47,787 nucleotides of DNA from the NCBI GenBank assembly GCA_030445695.1, contig JASUTF010000003.1, positions 1 to 47,787 of the forward strand, written 5' to 3'. Shown piece after piece: positions 1 through 7,804 of the stretch (the first letter of the stretch is position 1; the number at the start of each line of letters is the position of its first letter). The translations under genes and the position numbers were made by a program. This DNA comes from Candidatus Iainarchaeum sp. (lineage in GTDB: Archaea; Iainarchaeota; Iainarchaeia; JAADDC01). The notes beneath the pieces are model-generated. The model had not been told where the DNA came from, made no database searches, and worked only from the letters and a program-made list of their open reading frames with translations.

Positions 1-482
1 ATGATGGCTGCCTTCCAGTCGGCGGGGATGTCCACGTTGTCCAGGACGTGGGGGCCAGTGAACACGATCTCCTCGAAGGCGGCGAGGGCGTCCTCAAAGA
101 CCTCCGATAGCTTCTTCTCTATCTCGGGGATCTCGCTCTCCGGGCGGGCGGCCATCTTGGCGGCAGCACGGAGGAGGCCCTGGCCGCGCTTCTTCCTGCG
201 GAGTTCATCGAGCTTCCTCCTTTCGATGGCCCCCGAGACGCGCTTGAGGGAAAGGTCGCACATCTTCTTGTGATGGGAGACGTTCAGAACCTTGGCGACA
301 CGCATCTGTCCCTCTTTGATGTGGTGCCGTATGTTCTTGACCCAGGACGTTGAGATCTCGGAGATATGGATAAAACCCCTGTATCCGGGGTACTCTACAA
401 GCTCAACGAATGCCCCGTAGGGCACGATGTCCTTCACGACCACGATGACGTAGTCCCCGGCGTTTGGACCTTCCGCGCTCAT
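1..482 (-). CDS. eif2a: Translation initiation factor aIF2 subunit alpha (partial, C-terminus outside window)
   Basis: Alpha subunit of the archaeal heterotrimeric aIF2, which brings initiator Met-tRNA to the small ribosomal subunit. The visible 160 N-terminal residues start [19 protein letters not shown] and form an S1-type OB domain (residues about 9-85, with GAFVELVEY and GFIHISEIS) followed by a helical domain rich in Arg/Lys ([13 protein letters not shown]). The ATG (482-480) overlaps the S27e stop codon as ATGA, so the two genes are co-translated. The gene runs off the left edge of the window, so the C-terminal gamma-binding domain is not seen. S27e followed by aIF2-alpha is a common archaeal gene order, which supports the call. 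Confidence 0.95.
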   Translation of the reverse strand, partial: MSAEGPNAGDYVIVVVKDIVPYGAFVELVEYPGYRGFIHISEISTSWVKNIRHHIKEGQMRVAKVLNVSHHKKMCDLSLKRVSGAIERRKLDELRRKKRGQGLLRAAAKMAARPESEIPEIEKKLSEVFEDALAAFEEIVFTGPHVLDNVDIPADWKAAI

Positions 483-664
483 GTTAACGTCTCCACCACT
501 TTACCGAGTATCTTTGCCTTGCCACCCGTGGGGATCGCGAGCGTCTCACCACAGGTCAGGCACTTGACGCGGGTAGCGGCCTTGTTAAAGACGATCTGCT
601 CGTTTCCGCACTTCGGGCACTTGACCACGAGGAAACGGGATCTAGGCATGGGTATTGTCTTCAT
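479..664 (-). CDS. rps27e: 30S ribosomal protein S27e
   Basis: Small zinc-ribbon ribosomal protein of 61 aa, the usual size for archaeal S27e. It shows CPKCGNEQ near the N-terminus and CLTCGETL 20 residues later, the two CxxC knuckles that bind zinc, followed by the glycine-rich [12 protein letters not shown] tail typical of the family. The start used here gives [12 protein letters not shown]; a second ATG five codons later (position 649) matches most family members equally well and would shorten the 23-nt overlap with the upstream GINS gene to 8 nt. The stop overlaps the aIF2-alpha start. In many archaea S27e is preceded by L44e; here GINS and primase genes take that place. Confidence 0.95.
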   Translation of the reverse strand: MKTIPMPRSRFLVVKCPKCGNEQIVFNKAATRVKCLTCGETLAIPTGGKAKILGKVVETLT

Positions 665-1229
665 CTCCTACCACCTCTGCAAGGTTCCTCACCAGCAGGA
701 TATCGGCAATCTCCTGCGGCAGCTCAGCGATCTCGCCGGCAGCGTAGGGGCCGTAGGTCTTGTAGTCGGTCCCTATGAACTCGGGAATTGCCTTTAAGAT
801 CTTAACACGAACGGTCTTTAAACGCTTCTCCTCTTCCTCCTTCTTCCCTTCCTCCTCCTTGAGCCCCACGAACACAAGTGCGCTGTCGCGGTACTTCCTC
901 ACCGTCTCCACAACGTCCCTGTAAAGGTCCTTCTCCCAGCCCACGAGGTTCTCCGGCTCCCACGCCTCGTCGAACATGCTGGCAAGGGCCAGTGAAACGA
1001 TCTTGCGCTGGCGGATCGCGATGATGTCGTTCACGAGCTTCACGAGGTTCGCGAAGAGGACAAGACGCTGGATGTCCTGCTCCTGCCAGGCAAGGTCCAC
1101 TTCCTTCTTCTCCCCCTCTATATACTCCCTCAGCAATCGGTAGAAGTCCGGCTCGAGGGGTGTGAGGCGCGTGCGGGACTGCTTCTCCAGCCGGTAAAGG
1201 TTCCTCAACCGCGAGTAGTTAATCTCCAA
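642..1229 (-). CDS. GINS complex subunit, Gins51 (Gins15/Sld5-Psf1-like) type
   Basis: Replication factor of the archaeal CMG-like helicase assembly, where GINS bridges MCM, the RecJ-like GAN nuclease and primase or polymerase. The 195-aa protein has a long helical A domain (about residues 1-115, including [12 protein letters not shown] and the helix ending [12 protein letters not shown]), an acidic/basic linker ([14 protein letters not shown]) and a C-terminal small B domain ([20 protein letters not shown] to the end). The A-then-B order identifies the Gins51 (Sld5/Psf1) type rather than Gins23. The ATG overlaps the PriS stop by 25 nt, so it is cotranscribed with primase. A GAN-type nuclease gene lies at 17.2-18.6 kb. 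No Gins23 gene is seen in the window. Confidence 0.85.
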   Translation of the reverse strand: MEINYSRLRNLYRLEKQSRTRLTPLEPDFYRLLREYIEGEKKEVDLAWQEQDIQRLVLFANLVKLVNDIIAIRQRKIVSLALASMFDEAWEPENLVGWEKDLYRDVVETVRKYRDSALVFVGLKEEEGKKEEEEKRLKTVRVKILKAIPEFIGTDYKTYGPYAAGEIAELPQEIADILLVRNLAEVVGDEDNTHA

Positions 1230-2455
1230 CTTGCAACCCCCTTGCTCAACAGGAATATACTAACATGAAGTGGTAGCTCCACATTTATATCCTCGAACGG
1301 TCCCCACGTCTCGCCGGCGAACTCGAACTCCGGTGCGAAGTCCACGTGGAGGTTCAGGTAGGGCCGCTCCGGGAGAGCCACGGCGTCCCTGTAGGGGTCA
1401 AAGGCATTTAAGTTATCCACGCTCTTGGCAAGCAGGCCTGTGCTCCCGTGTATGGAGTCAGGGACGCGGATCAGGCGGTGAATGTCGACGGACGTGTTGG
1501 TGTCGATCTCCTTCCCCATGAAGGGGGAAAGGGACCGGACAAGGGATGCAACGGACTCGAAGGCGTCCGCCTTCCTCGTGTCTATGAAGGGCCAGATGCC
1601 CTGCCTTATGAGTTCCACGATCCTTTCCCTGTCGCGCATGATCCTGCGGGCAGTGGAGGGGCTAACGCCTCTCCTGACGAGATCTGACACGTCCCGGGCA
1701 GAGGAGAGGATTGAGATGACGCCCCTCGCTATCCTCCCCTTCCAGCCGCCGTCCGTGGGTCTGGGGCCGACAATGGGCATTCTTGGCACGTCGAAGAAGT
1801 AGCGAACGTCGATCTTCTGCCCTGTGACGTATTCCACGATCTCTATGCGCGCCTCCTTGTCCAGTTCCCGGAGGGCAGGAGAGCGGACATGTATGTGGTA
1901 TCCCCTGTTTCCGGAGAAGTTTATGGAGATCTCCTTCTTTGATATGCCAAAATCGTCCACAAGAAAGTCCTTAATGAGGGTCTCGACCTCTTCCTTCAGT
2001 TTTTCCTCTCGCTCGGCGTCAGGAAACGTAACAACCTTCGTGGGCTCCCCGCACCTCGGACAGAACCCAACCCTGAACCCCTTCAGGTCTTTGACAAGGC
2101 CCCTTGCCCCGCAGGACGGGCAGACCCACAGATCGTTGGGCGCGAACAGTCCCAGTTCATCGGCGTCGAACTCGAATATGAGATCCGCTCCCAGGAGCCC
2201 CTTCGCCTCCATGGGGGTCGCTTCAGGCCGCTCAAAGTAGCCCACTGAGTAGGAAATGTAGAGGGGTGCCTCTTCCCGGAGGTAGCGGCGGAACTCCCGG
2301 GGTGAGACGAAGGATATGTGCCGCCGGACGATCTTCCTCCCGTAGTCGCCCACACCGAACTCCCTCTTCTCAAGGTCGGGGGGTGGCGGCACGTCGTGAG
2401 ACCGGTAATACCTGCGGAACGCGTCCTTCAGCACCCTTGCTATCATATCGCTCAC
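1205..2455 (-). CDS. priS: DNA primase catalytic (small) subunit PriS
   Basis: Catalytic subunit of the archaeo-eukaryotic primase that makes RNA/DNA primers. The catalytic acidic pair sits in FEFDADELG (D97 and D99), followed by a zinc knuckle with C112/C115 and C132/C135 (CPSCG and CPRCG), and the nucleotide-binding motif SGNRGYHIHV (181-190). Downstream IHRLIRVPDSIHGSTGL is the conserved C-terminal core motif. At 416 aa it is somewhat longer than most archaeal PriS. The ATG overlaps the PriL TGA as ATGA, indicating translational coupling of the two subunits. The family assignment is firm; the acidic residues are identified by motif. Confidence 0.96.
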   Translation of the reverse strand: MSDMIARVLKDAFRRYYRSHDVPPPPDLEKREFGVGDYGRKIVRRHISFVSPREFRRYLREEAPLYISYSVGYFERPEATPMEAKGLLGADLIFEFDADELGLFAPNDLWVCPSCGARGLVKDLKGFRVGFCPRCGEPTKVVTFPDAEREEKLKEEVETLIKDFLVDDFGISKKEISINFSGNRGYHIHVRSPALRELDKEARIEIVEYVTGQKIDVRYFFDVPRMPIVGPRPTDGGWKGRIARGVISILSSARDVSDLVRRGVSPSTARRIMRDRERIVELIRQGIWPFIDTRKADAFESVASLVRSLSPFMGKEIDTNTSVDIHRLIRVPDSIHGSTGLLAKSVDNLNAFDPYRDAVALPERPYLNLHVDFAPEFEFAGETWGPFEDINVELPLHVSIFLLSKGVASWRLTTRG

Positions 2456-3318
2456 TGGAGCACCCCCAGATCACGGAGCATCTTGACAAGGGCTGGATCC
2501 GTGGATTCCACCTTCTTCAACCCCCAGGGGCGGATACCCTTCCTCTTGGCGAGGATCAGCTCGTCCTTAAGCCACGATTTCGTTATCTTGCCTCCGCTCT
2601 GCCGGGAAAGCCACTCTTCAAGGACGGGGAGCGCGTCCTCTGGCGCCATACCCTTCACGTTAACGAGGTATGGGGCAAGCCAGAAGAAGATGATACGCTT
2701 CCTCCCGTCGGGCAGACCGGAAGCACCCATGATCGACTCTATGAAGGAGTATCCTTTTGAACTGACGGGTTTTGACCTCTTTATGGGAACCGCTCGCCTC
2801 GCATAGTCAGCAAAGTGCTTCGGCACGCCCGAAACGTCAAGGGGGAGTCCCTTCCTGGCAAGGGTGTACGCCACATCTCCGGCGAAGAGGCGTGCGGTAA
2901 CATCGTCCAGATGCACGATACCGCCCCTCAGGTCCACGTGGTATAGGAGCGTTTCAGGATATATGTGCCTGTAACTCATGTAAACGGGCAGGGGAATGGC
3001 GGAGGGGTCTATACCGAGCTCGGCGAAGAGTTCGGAGGGATCGTGCTGCCGCACACGCTCAGCATAGAAGCGGCCGAGCAGATCGTAGTAATACTCGCTC
3101 CCCAGGATCGACGCGAATATGCGGAAGAGGATGAAATGCAGTATCTCCGTCCTCTCGTCCAGAACGGGCAGGTCAAAACGCCTGGAAAGGATCTCGCGGA
3201 AACGGTCAGAAGCAGCCGTAATTTCTAAATCCCCCACGCCCTCCATGGTGATCCCGAGACGCTCAGCACGCTTCGAGGCAGAGGGGAGAAAGGGGTAGAG
3301 GGCGTAGAACGACACCAT
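2452..3318 (-). CDS. priL: DNA primase large subunit PriL, cysteine-free variant
   Basis: Regulatory subunit of the primase, coupled to PriS through an ATGA overlap. I take the ATG at 3318 (MVSFYALYPFLPSASKRAER) as start because YPFL close to the N-terminus is usual for PriL and a TATA-like stretch lies about 22 nt upstream; a GTG at 3354 would add 12 residues. The N-terminal helical domain is recognisable (FYAERVRQHDPSELFAELGI and the LDDVTARLFAGDVAY region). The C-terminal part (GYSFIESIMG, then DGRKRIIFFWLAPYLVNVKG, then a SWLKDELILAKRKG helix) contains no cysteine, nor does any other part of the protein. The four cysteines that hold the [4Fe-4S] cluster in canonical PriL are therefore absent. 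The C-terminal layout recalls the Fe-S-free PriL-like fold of PriX; that link is my inference. Confidence 0.85.
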   Translation of the reverse strand: MVSFYALYPFLPSASKRAERLGITMEGVGDLEITAASDRFREILSRRFDLPVLDERTEILHFILFRIFASILGSEYYYDLLGRFYAERVRQHDPSELFAELGIDPSAIPLPVYMSYRHIYPETLLYHVDLRGGIVHLDDVTARLFAGDVAYTLARKGLPLDVSGVPKHFADYARRAVPIKRSKPVSSKGYSFIESIMGASGLPDGRKRIIFFWLAPYLVNVKGMAPEDALPVLEEWLSRQSGGKITKSWLKDELILAKRKGIRPWGLKKVESTDPALVKMLRDLGVLQ

Positions 3319-3353
3319 GATAACATATGGACGGTGGTAAATGTAAGGATACA

Positions 3354-3372
3354 CGGTTCGGGTTTCGAACCG
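3354..3372. other. Perfect hairpin between the PCNA and PriL genes
   Basis: A perfect 7-bp inverted repeat (CGGTTCG / CGAACCG) with a 5-nt loop lies between the stop of the PCNA gene and the start of priL on the minus-strand operon. An A+T-rich stretch that could act as a promoter for priL-priS follows. It may be a transcript boundary, an attenuator or an RNA-processing site; the sequence alone does not decide. The GGTTCGAA core resembles a tRNA T-loop but no cloverleaf can be built around it. Confidence 0.5.
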
Positions 3373-3387
3373 GAAAAGAAAGAGAGT

Positions 3388-4137
3388 TCAGAGTATCATT
3401 TGAGCCAGGAAGAAGGTCAGCCGTATGCCCCCTATCTCGTAGGAGATTTTCAGGGGCGTGTCGTTGCCAAAGACCATGGTTACGAACCCGTCGGGGTCCG
3501 CAGCACGCACTATGTTCTGAAGGAACGACAGGGAATACCTGGAGACCGCCTCCGGACCGCCCTCTATGGAAACGCCGTCTCCCTCCCTTGCAACGGTCCT
3601 CGTGACCCCCGTCTGGCCCTTCGCCTCCACCATGAACACGTCGTCCCGGGCAACCAGAACCGCTGAGGACGAGAAGATCCCGGCGTCCTTCAGGGCGTCC
3701 TTTATGATCCTGCCCAGAACTCTGACAGTCACAACGCCCTCCACCGGTGCTATCTCCGCCTCCCTGTCCGGAACGTCCATAAGCGGTATGTAAAACTCGC
3801 GGCGGAGCGTCCCGTTGGGCAGCTCCAGAAGAACGTAGAGATTCACGTCCTCCAGCGCCATCACGAGCCGGTCCTCGGAAGATGCGCGCGAGAGTATCTT
3901 CGTATACTCTGAAAGGTCTATGGGAACGCGTATGGGCGACTCCACGAGGTTATACTCCCTGAAGACAGATCTGGGGGCGAAGAAGTCCACCATAACGACC
4001 TGTGACGGGTCTATGGCTCGCAAGCGGACACCGTCGCTGTTAAAGTAGAATACGCCCTCGGGGAGAAAGGAGTAGAGGGCGTCCACCGCCTGCTTCCAGG
4101 GACGCGGATCCTCGAGGGAGACACGCAGTAGCTCCAT
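3388..4137 (-). CDS. pcn: DNA polymerase sliding clamp PCNA, second tandem copy
   Basis: Ring-forming processivity clamp for DNA polymerase, Fen1, ligase and RFC. At 249 aa it has the usual length, with the first domain MELLRVSLEDPRPWKQAVDA, the conserved VRLRAIDPSQVVMVDFF strand pair in domain 1 (SDGVRLRAIDPS equals the DGL-xxxxxDxS motif) and the C-terminal PLKISYEIG...FFLAQMIL end that builds the PIP-box pocket. It starts 4 nt after the upstream PCNA stop. It is clearly diverged from the neighbouring copy, so it is an old paralogue rather than a recent duplicate. Whether the two make homotrimers or mixed rings cannot be told from sequence. Confidence 0.95.
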   Translation of the reverse strand: MELLRVSLEDPRPWKQAVDALYSFLPEGVFYFNSDGVRLRAIDPSQVVMVDFFAPRSVFREYNLVESPIRVPIDLSEYTKILSRASSEDRLVMALEDVNLYVLLELPNGTLRREFYIPLMDVPDREAEIAPVEGVVTVRVLGRIIKDALKDAGIFSSSAVLVARDDVFMVEAKGQTGVTRTVAREGDGVSIEGGPEAVSRYSLSFLQNIVRAADPDGFVTMVFGNDTPLKISYEIGGIRLTFFLAQMIL

Positions 4138-4141
4138 GGTA

Positions 4142-4891
4142 TCAACCCGTCTCTATTCTGGGCGCCAGGAAGTATATGAAGTTCGCATCTCCTATCGCGT
4201 AGGCCAGCTTCAGCGGTGCATCCGTCGAAAGGGATATGGTAATCGCGGCGCTCTTGTTTGCCTGCGAGACCATGTCCTCCAGATAGTCCAGCGGATAGGA
4301 CGCTTTGGCACGCTCCGTAACGTTCAGGTCGAGGAGCGCGTCGTGCACGTCCTTCTTGAGCTCAAGAACGTATTCGCCCTTGCTGCCGGAGGCGCGCATC
4401 ACGAACTCCTCGGGCGTCACGTCAATGGTCACGTGCGTGGAGAAGTTGGACGCGTCGTCAAGGGCAGAGGCAAAGACGTCCGCAATGACCTTGGCCGTCG
4501 CGGTAAACGTAATCTTTGGCAGCGGGAGCTCCATGCCGCCGAGGTCAAGGACGGAGAGGACGAAACGCCTGCGTGCACGCCCCACGAGTTCGATCACGAG
4601 TCGAGAACCGTCCTCTGAAAGCGACATCTCAACGGACTCCGAGGCCTTCGCCTTCTTGAAGACGTCCTCGAGGTCGGAGAGGTTCAGCCCGATCTTCACA
4701 GGCCCGGGAACGTCGTATTCGCGGAAGGCGTGCTTCGGAAGGGAGAAGTCAACCATCGCTATCTTCGAAGGATCCGTGGCGCGGAGCTTCATGCCCTCCT
4801 CGTCAAATATGAACTCTCCCTCGTCTATCAAGGCAGAGAGCGCCTTGACGCTCTTCTTCATAACGTCCGCACTATCAAACACCACCTTCAT
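4142..4891 (-). CDS. pcn: DNA polymerase sliding clamp PCNA, first tandem copy
   Basis: Sliding clamp of 249 aa. It begins MKVVFDSADVMKKSVKALSA, carries GMKLRATDPSKIAMVDFSLP in domain 1, and ends PLKLAYAIG...IYFLAPRIETG, the canonical archaeal PCNA C-terminus. It looks closer to the usual euryarchaeal PCNA than the following copy. Its ATG overlaps the end of the upstream OB-fold gene by 17 nt, so clamp and single-strand-binding functions share a transcript. The predicted divergent promoter lies upstream of the OB-fold gene. Confidence 0.96.
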   Translation of the reverse strand: MKVVFDSADVMKKSVKALSALIDEGEFIFDEEGMKLRATDPSKIAMVDFSLPKHAFREYDVPGPVKIGLNLSDLEDVFKKAKASESVEMSLSEDGSRLVIELVGRARRRFVLSVLDLGGMELPLPKITFTATAKVIADVFASALDDASNFSTHVTIDVTPEEFVMRASGSKGEYVLELKKDVHDALLDLNVTERAKASYPLDYLEDMVSQANKSAAITISLSTDAPLKLAYAIGDANFIYFLAPRIETG

Positions 4892-5219
4892 TGTAAACCC
4901 TCCTTTCCAGATCGCGTATTTGAGCGTAAAGGGCAGGATCCACGCCGTCCATATCCTGAACGACTTCCGCCCTAATTAATAGTCCATCCTCCGATTTATA
5001 AGCCCTGCCGAGAACGCGCACAAGGGCCCCCGGCTTGAGTTTCTCCGCAAAGAGGATGTCCTCAAGGATTACAAGGGCAATGCCAGTCCCGTCATCGATC
5101 TTGCCCTCCATCTTGTTCGTATCGAAATCAACAACGGTGCACAGAACCGAAACGCGTTCGCCCTCCCCCTGAATCTCGGAAATCGTCACATCCCTTGCAT
5201 GCATACGTCGGAGGGCCAC
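4875..5219 (-). CDS. Small OB-fold protein, RPA2/Stn1-like
   Basis: A single OB-fold protein expected to bind single-stranded nucleic acid, perhaps as a replication protein A subunit or accessory factor. It shows an N-terminal strand region (VSVLCTVVDFDTNKMEG), the KIDDGTGIALVIL segment typical of RPA32-like OB folds, then LKPGALVRVLGRAYKSEDG and a short C-terminal helix. I favour the GTG at 5219 (114 aa; VALRRMHARDVTISEI) because the TATA-like element shared with the divergent KaiC gene lies 26 nt upstream; ATGs at 5243 and 5264 would add up to 15 residues but would place the start on or beyond that box. It leads the PCNA-primase operon. The RPA relation is an inference from motif and context. 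Confidence 0.7.
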   Translation of the reverse strand: MALRRMHARDVTISEIQGEGERVSVLCTVVDFDTNKMEGKIDDGTGIALVILEDILFAEKLKPGALVRVLGRAYKSEDGLLIRAEVVQDMDGVDPALYAQIRDLERRVYNEGGV

Positions 5220-5240
5220 GATAAATGCTGAGGGAAAGGG

Positions 5241-5250
5241 CATATAAATG
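5241..5250. promoter_or_regulatory. Shared TATA element for the divergent OB-fold and KaiC genes
   Basis: CATATAAATG is centred 25-26 nt before the plus-strand ATG at 5271 and 26 nt before the minus-strand GTG at 5219. That is the archaeal leaderless spacing in both directions, so one near-symmetric box can serve both genes. Confidence 0.65.
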
Positions 5251-5270
5251 ACCTCTTCCATCATTAGAGC

Positions 5271-6002
5271 ATGGACAGGGCACCCACTGGAATTGACGGT
5301 CTGGACGAGCTCATAGAGGGAGGCATACCAAGAAGGCGCATGGTCCTCGTATCCGGAAGCACAGGTACGGGGAAGACCATATTCTCCGCACAGTATATAT
5401 ACAGGGGGGCCGTGGACTACGGGGAGCCGGGAATATTTGTCACGCTCGACGAGCGCCCGTCAACTATCCGAGAGGACATGCTCCAGTTCGGCTGGGACTT
5501 CAAGGCACTCGAGGACAAGGGGATGATCCGGATCATCGACGGGACGGTAACAAAGGTCGGTATCCCGTCGGAGGAGGAGTACGCACTGCCTGAGACAGGG
5601 TTCAACCTCGACAAACTCCTGGTGGAAATCATAAAGGCAGTGAAGGAGATGGGGGTGAAGCGCCTCGTCGTTGACTCCCTCCCTGCTCTGGGGTTCAAAT
5701 ACGACACGGAGGCAGAGGTAAGGAAGGCGATCCTGAAGATGTCATACGTGCTGGCAAAGACGGGGGTCACGTCCATCGTCACCACTGAGATCCCGGAGAA
5801 CGCAGGGGTCTACTCCAAGTATGGGGTGGAAGAATACGTGGCAGACGGCCTTATAGTCCTCCGATACGGGGCTCTGGGCGGAAGGGCTACGAGAACGCTG
5901 CAGGTAAGAAAGATGCGTGGGACGAAGCACTCGGAGTTCGTCCACCCCTTAGAGATAACGAGGGAGAGGGGCATCGTCGTTTATCCGATTGAGGAGGTAT
6001 GA
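5271..6002 (+). CDS. KaiC-like RecA-superfamily ATPase
   Basis: Single-domain KaiC/RadA-related ATPase of 243 aa. Walker A is GSTGTGKT (residues 29-36), the TLDE motif with catalytic-type E61 follows, and Walker B is RLVVDSLPAL (D135). The N-terminal TGIDGLDELIEGGIPRRRMV is the KaiC signature around the hinge before Walker A, and the C-terminal LQVRKMRGTKHSEF with a following VHPLEI strand is the usual ending. Single-domain archaeal KaiC proteins act in signalling, archaellum assembly (FlaH) or RNA-related roles, but here no specific partner is evident. The ATG is leaderless with the shared TATA box. It converges on the small gene at 6003-6245 with no spacer. Confidence 0.9.
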   Translation: MDRAPTGIDGLDELIEGGIPRRRMVLVSGSTGTGKTIFSAQYIYRGAVDYGEPGIFVTLDERPSTIREDMLQFGWDFKALEDKGMIRIIDGTVTKVGIPSEEEYALPETGFNLDKLLVEIIKAVKEMGVKRLVVDSLPALGFKYDTEAEVRKAILKMSYVLAKTGVTSIVTTEIPENAGVYSKYGVEEYVADGLIVLRYGALGGRATRTLQVRKMRGTKHSEFVHPLEITRERGIVVYPIEEV

Positions 6003-6245
6003 TCACCCCTCCTTGTCAGAGACGCTCAGGGGCTGCTTGAAGTCAAAGAGTGAATCGTCGCTCCCGCCCTGTGGCGGATTCTGCGGTGCGGACGAGCCGC
6101 CGGGTGGCTCCTGCTCTTGGTGTCCGTGCTCCAGAATGTCCAGAATGTAGAGGTAGGCATCGATCAGCTCGTCCAGCTCCACACGCACCCTGTGCGTCTC
6201 CAGGAATATCTTCAACAGCTCGAGGGCGACCTCCTTGTTGTCCAT
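6003..6245 (-). CDS. Small helical protein with a low-complexity tail
   Basis: Predicted protein of 80 aa not assigned to a family. The first 43 residues (MDNKEVALELLKIFLETHRV onward) look like two amphipathic helices; the second half is a His/Gln/Pro/Gly/Ser-rich tail (QNPPQGGSDDSLFDF), probably disordered. The ATG at 6245 is supported by GTATATATT centred about 26 nt upstream (6267-6275), a leaderless arrangement. The stop lies directly against the KaiC stop. It is divergent from the membrane glycosyltransferase-like gene at 6279. The reading frame remains open upstream of 6245, but that segment covers the divergent promoter and gene and is not likely coding. Confidence 0.6.
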   Translation of the reverse strand: MDNKEVALELLKIFLETHRVRVELDELIDAYLYILDILEHGHQEQEPPGGSSAPQNPPQGGSDDSLFDFKQPLSVSDKEG

Positions 6246-6278
6246 GTTTTGAAAAGGAGCAGGGGGTATATATTGGTG

Positions 6279-7724
6279 ATGGATCTCAACAAAGCAAAAA
6301 GATATGGGTGGATAGGAATACTTTTTCTCGCCGCCCTGCCCATGTTCTTGTTCAACACGTGGGCCCCATACCACACGGATTCGGCGGGCATTGCGCTAAG
6401 GGCTGAAGAAATACTCCACGGAAAGATACAGCCGGGCTGGAGATGGGGCACAGCTGTTGTGGAGGCGGTCCTCGGGGCACTACCATACTTCATAACGAGG
6501 GACAGGGTCTGGTTGCACATGGCTGGGGCCGCTGCAGGAATAATCGCGTTTCTGGTTGGACTCTACCTGCTGCTCGTAAGGGAGAGCAAAGACAGAACAT
6601 TCGCAGCTATGCTTACGCTGATCGGAGCGTTATCTCCCGCTGTACTGATCACAGGAACCATAGGGAAGGAGGACTTGCTCGCGATAGGAGAGATACTCCT
6701 CGGGGCAGCGATGGCGCCCGCAGGAATGGCACCGGCGGTCGTGGCGGGGGTTCTGTTCGGTCTGGCACTGGCATCCAAGGAGATGTCCTTTGCACTTGTT
6801 TACCTTGCCATTGTATACATCTTCACAAAGAACCGGAAGGCAGCGGCAGTGGCGGCAGGGACAACGATAATAACGTTGCCCCTGTGGCTCCCAATGCTGG
6901 AATTCGTCCTCAGCAGCCGTTCCGTGGGCATGGGAAAGTTCATGGGCTTCTGGAGTGGTTACCCATTCGTGCTGAGCGAACTCATAAAGGGTACGGGAGC
7001 GGCAGCGATTCTGGTGGGAATAGTGGCACTCGTACTGGCCATAAGATCCAAGCGATGGGATAACACCGTTCCACTGCTCCTCGCAGTGTTGTTGATACTG
7101 TATCTGGCGGGTGTGAGCGTCACCAGATACAGGAGTGCCGCGTGGGTCGTGCCGCTGCTCCTCCTGCCCGCCGCGAGACAGGGCGAGAGGTGGATGCGAT
7201 ACGGGATCTACGTATCGCTGCTCGTTGCCTTCATCGCCATGTTCGACATTATGCCAACGCTCGAGTTCAGGGCCGCCACGAACCTGCCAGGAAGCTATCC
7301 CTCCGGGGCGAGGGGCATCTTGGAAAGGAACGGGCTGATCCTTGCAATGGATTCCTCGGCACTGGTCCGCTTCTACACGGATCTGAACGTGAAAACGCAT
7401 AAACCATATCCAACGGAGGAAGAGGCAGCCCAGATACGTAAAGAAGTAGAAGAACTCGCAGGGAAAATGCCAGTATATATTTACCCCGACTACCTGGCGT
7501 ATGACAACGGGACGCTGGCAAGGGCACTGTCGGACCTGAACGTGACGCCCGTTTACACAGCGTGGTATAGGGATTACCACGCCGTCCCGATATATCCGAA
7601 AAAGGAGGAGTGGCTGAACAAGATAAGAGAAGCCGGCTACGTATACTACTTCCTGTCAAAACGGGCGGACAGCATTAACGGCGTTTCAGTCACCGTCGAG
7701 ACGTATAGGATCATCACCCCCTGA
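6279..7724 (+). CDS. Polytopic membrane protein, GT-C-type glycosyltransferase-like
   Basis: Membrane protein of 481 aa with about ten to twelve transmembrane segments, beginning with GWIGILFLAALPMFLFNTWA and ending with a soluble domain of about 120 residues (NVKTHKPYPTEEEAAQIRKE onward). The first extracytoplasmic loop after TM1 holds APYHTDSAGIALRAEEILHG, with the acidic residue expected for lipid-phosphate-sugar-dependent GT-C enzymes such as protein mannosyltransferase and ArnT families. The function (transfer of a sugar from a dolichol carrier) is therefore inferred from topology and this loop. The start is ATG 6279; the upstream TATA signal is weak. It is divergent from the small helical gene with a 34-nt start-to-start distance. 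Confidence 0.65.
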   Translation: MDLNKAKRYGWIGILFLAALPMFLFNTWAPYHTDSAGIALRAEEILHGKIQPGWRWGTAVVEAVLGALPYFITRDRVWLHMAGAAAGIIAFLVGLYLLLVRESKDRTFAAMLTLIGALSPAVLITGTIGKEDLLAIGEILLGAAMAPAGMAPAVVAGVLFGLALASKEMSFALVYLAIVYIFTKNRKAAAVAAGTTIITLPLWLPMLEFVLSSRSVGMGKFMGFWSGYPFVLSELIKGTGAAAILVGIVALVLAIRSKRWDNTVPLLLAVLLILYLAGVSVTRYRSAAWVVPLLLLPAARQGERWMRYGIYVSLLVAFIAMFDIMPTLEFRAATNLPGSYPSGARGILERNGLILAMDSSALVRFYTDLNVKTHKPYPTEEEAAQIRKEVEELAGKMPVYIYPDYLAYDNGTLARALSDLNVTPVYTAWYRDYHAVPIYPKKEEWLNKIREAGYVYYFLSKRADSINGVSVTVETYRIITP

Positions 7725-7804
7725 CGGGAGAATGGGAGACGTTGATGTGGCGGTATACAGGGGCGTAGTCCTCGAAGGAGTAGCAAAAGTGCCGATATAC
7801 ATGG

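Noticed and set aside
1-273. Plus-strand frame of 90 codons at the left edge
   Set aside because: It is antisense to the aIF2-alpha gene, which has clear family features.
3354-3375. GGTTCGAA core on the minus strand as a possible tRNA T-arm
   Set aside because: The surrounding sequence makes a simple hairpin and no cloverleaf; no acceptor stem.
6117-6278. N-terminal extension of the GT-C-like gene upstream of ATG 6279
   Set aside because: It crosses the divergent small gene and its promoter and lacks membrane-protein character; a shorter start is more likely.
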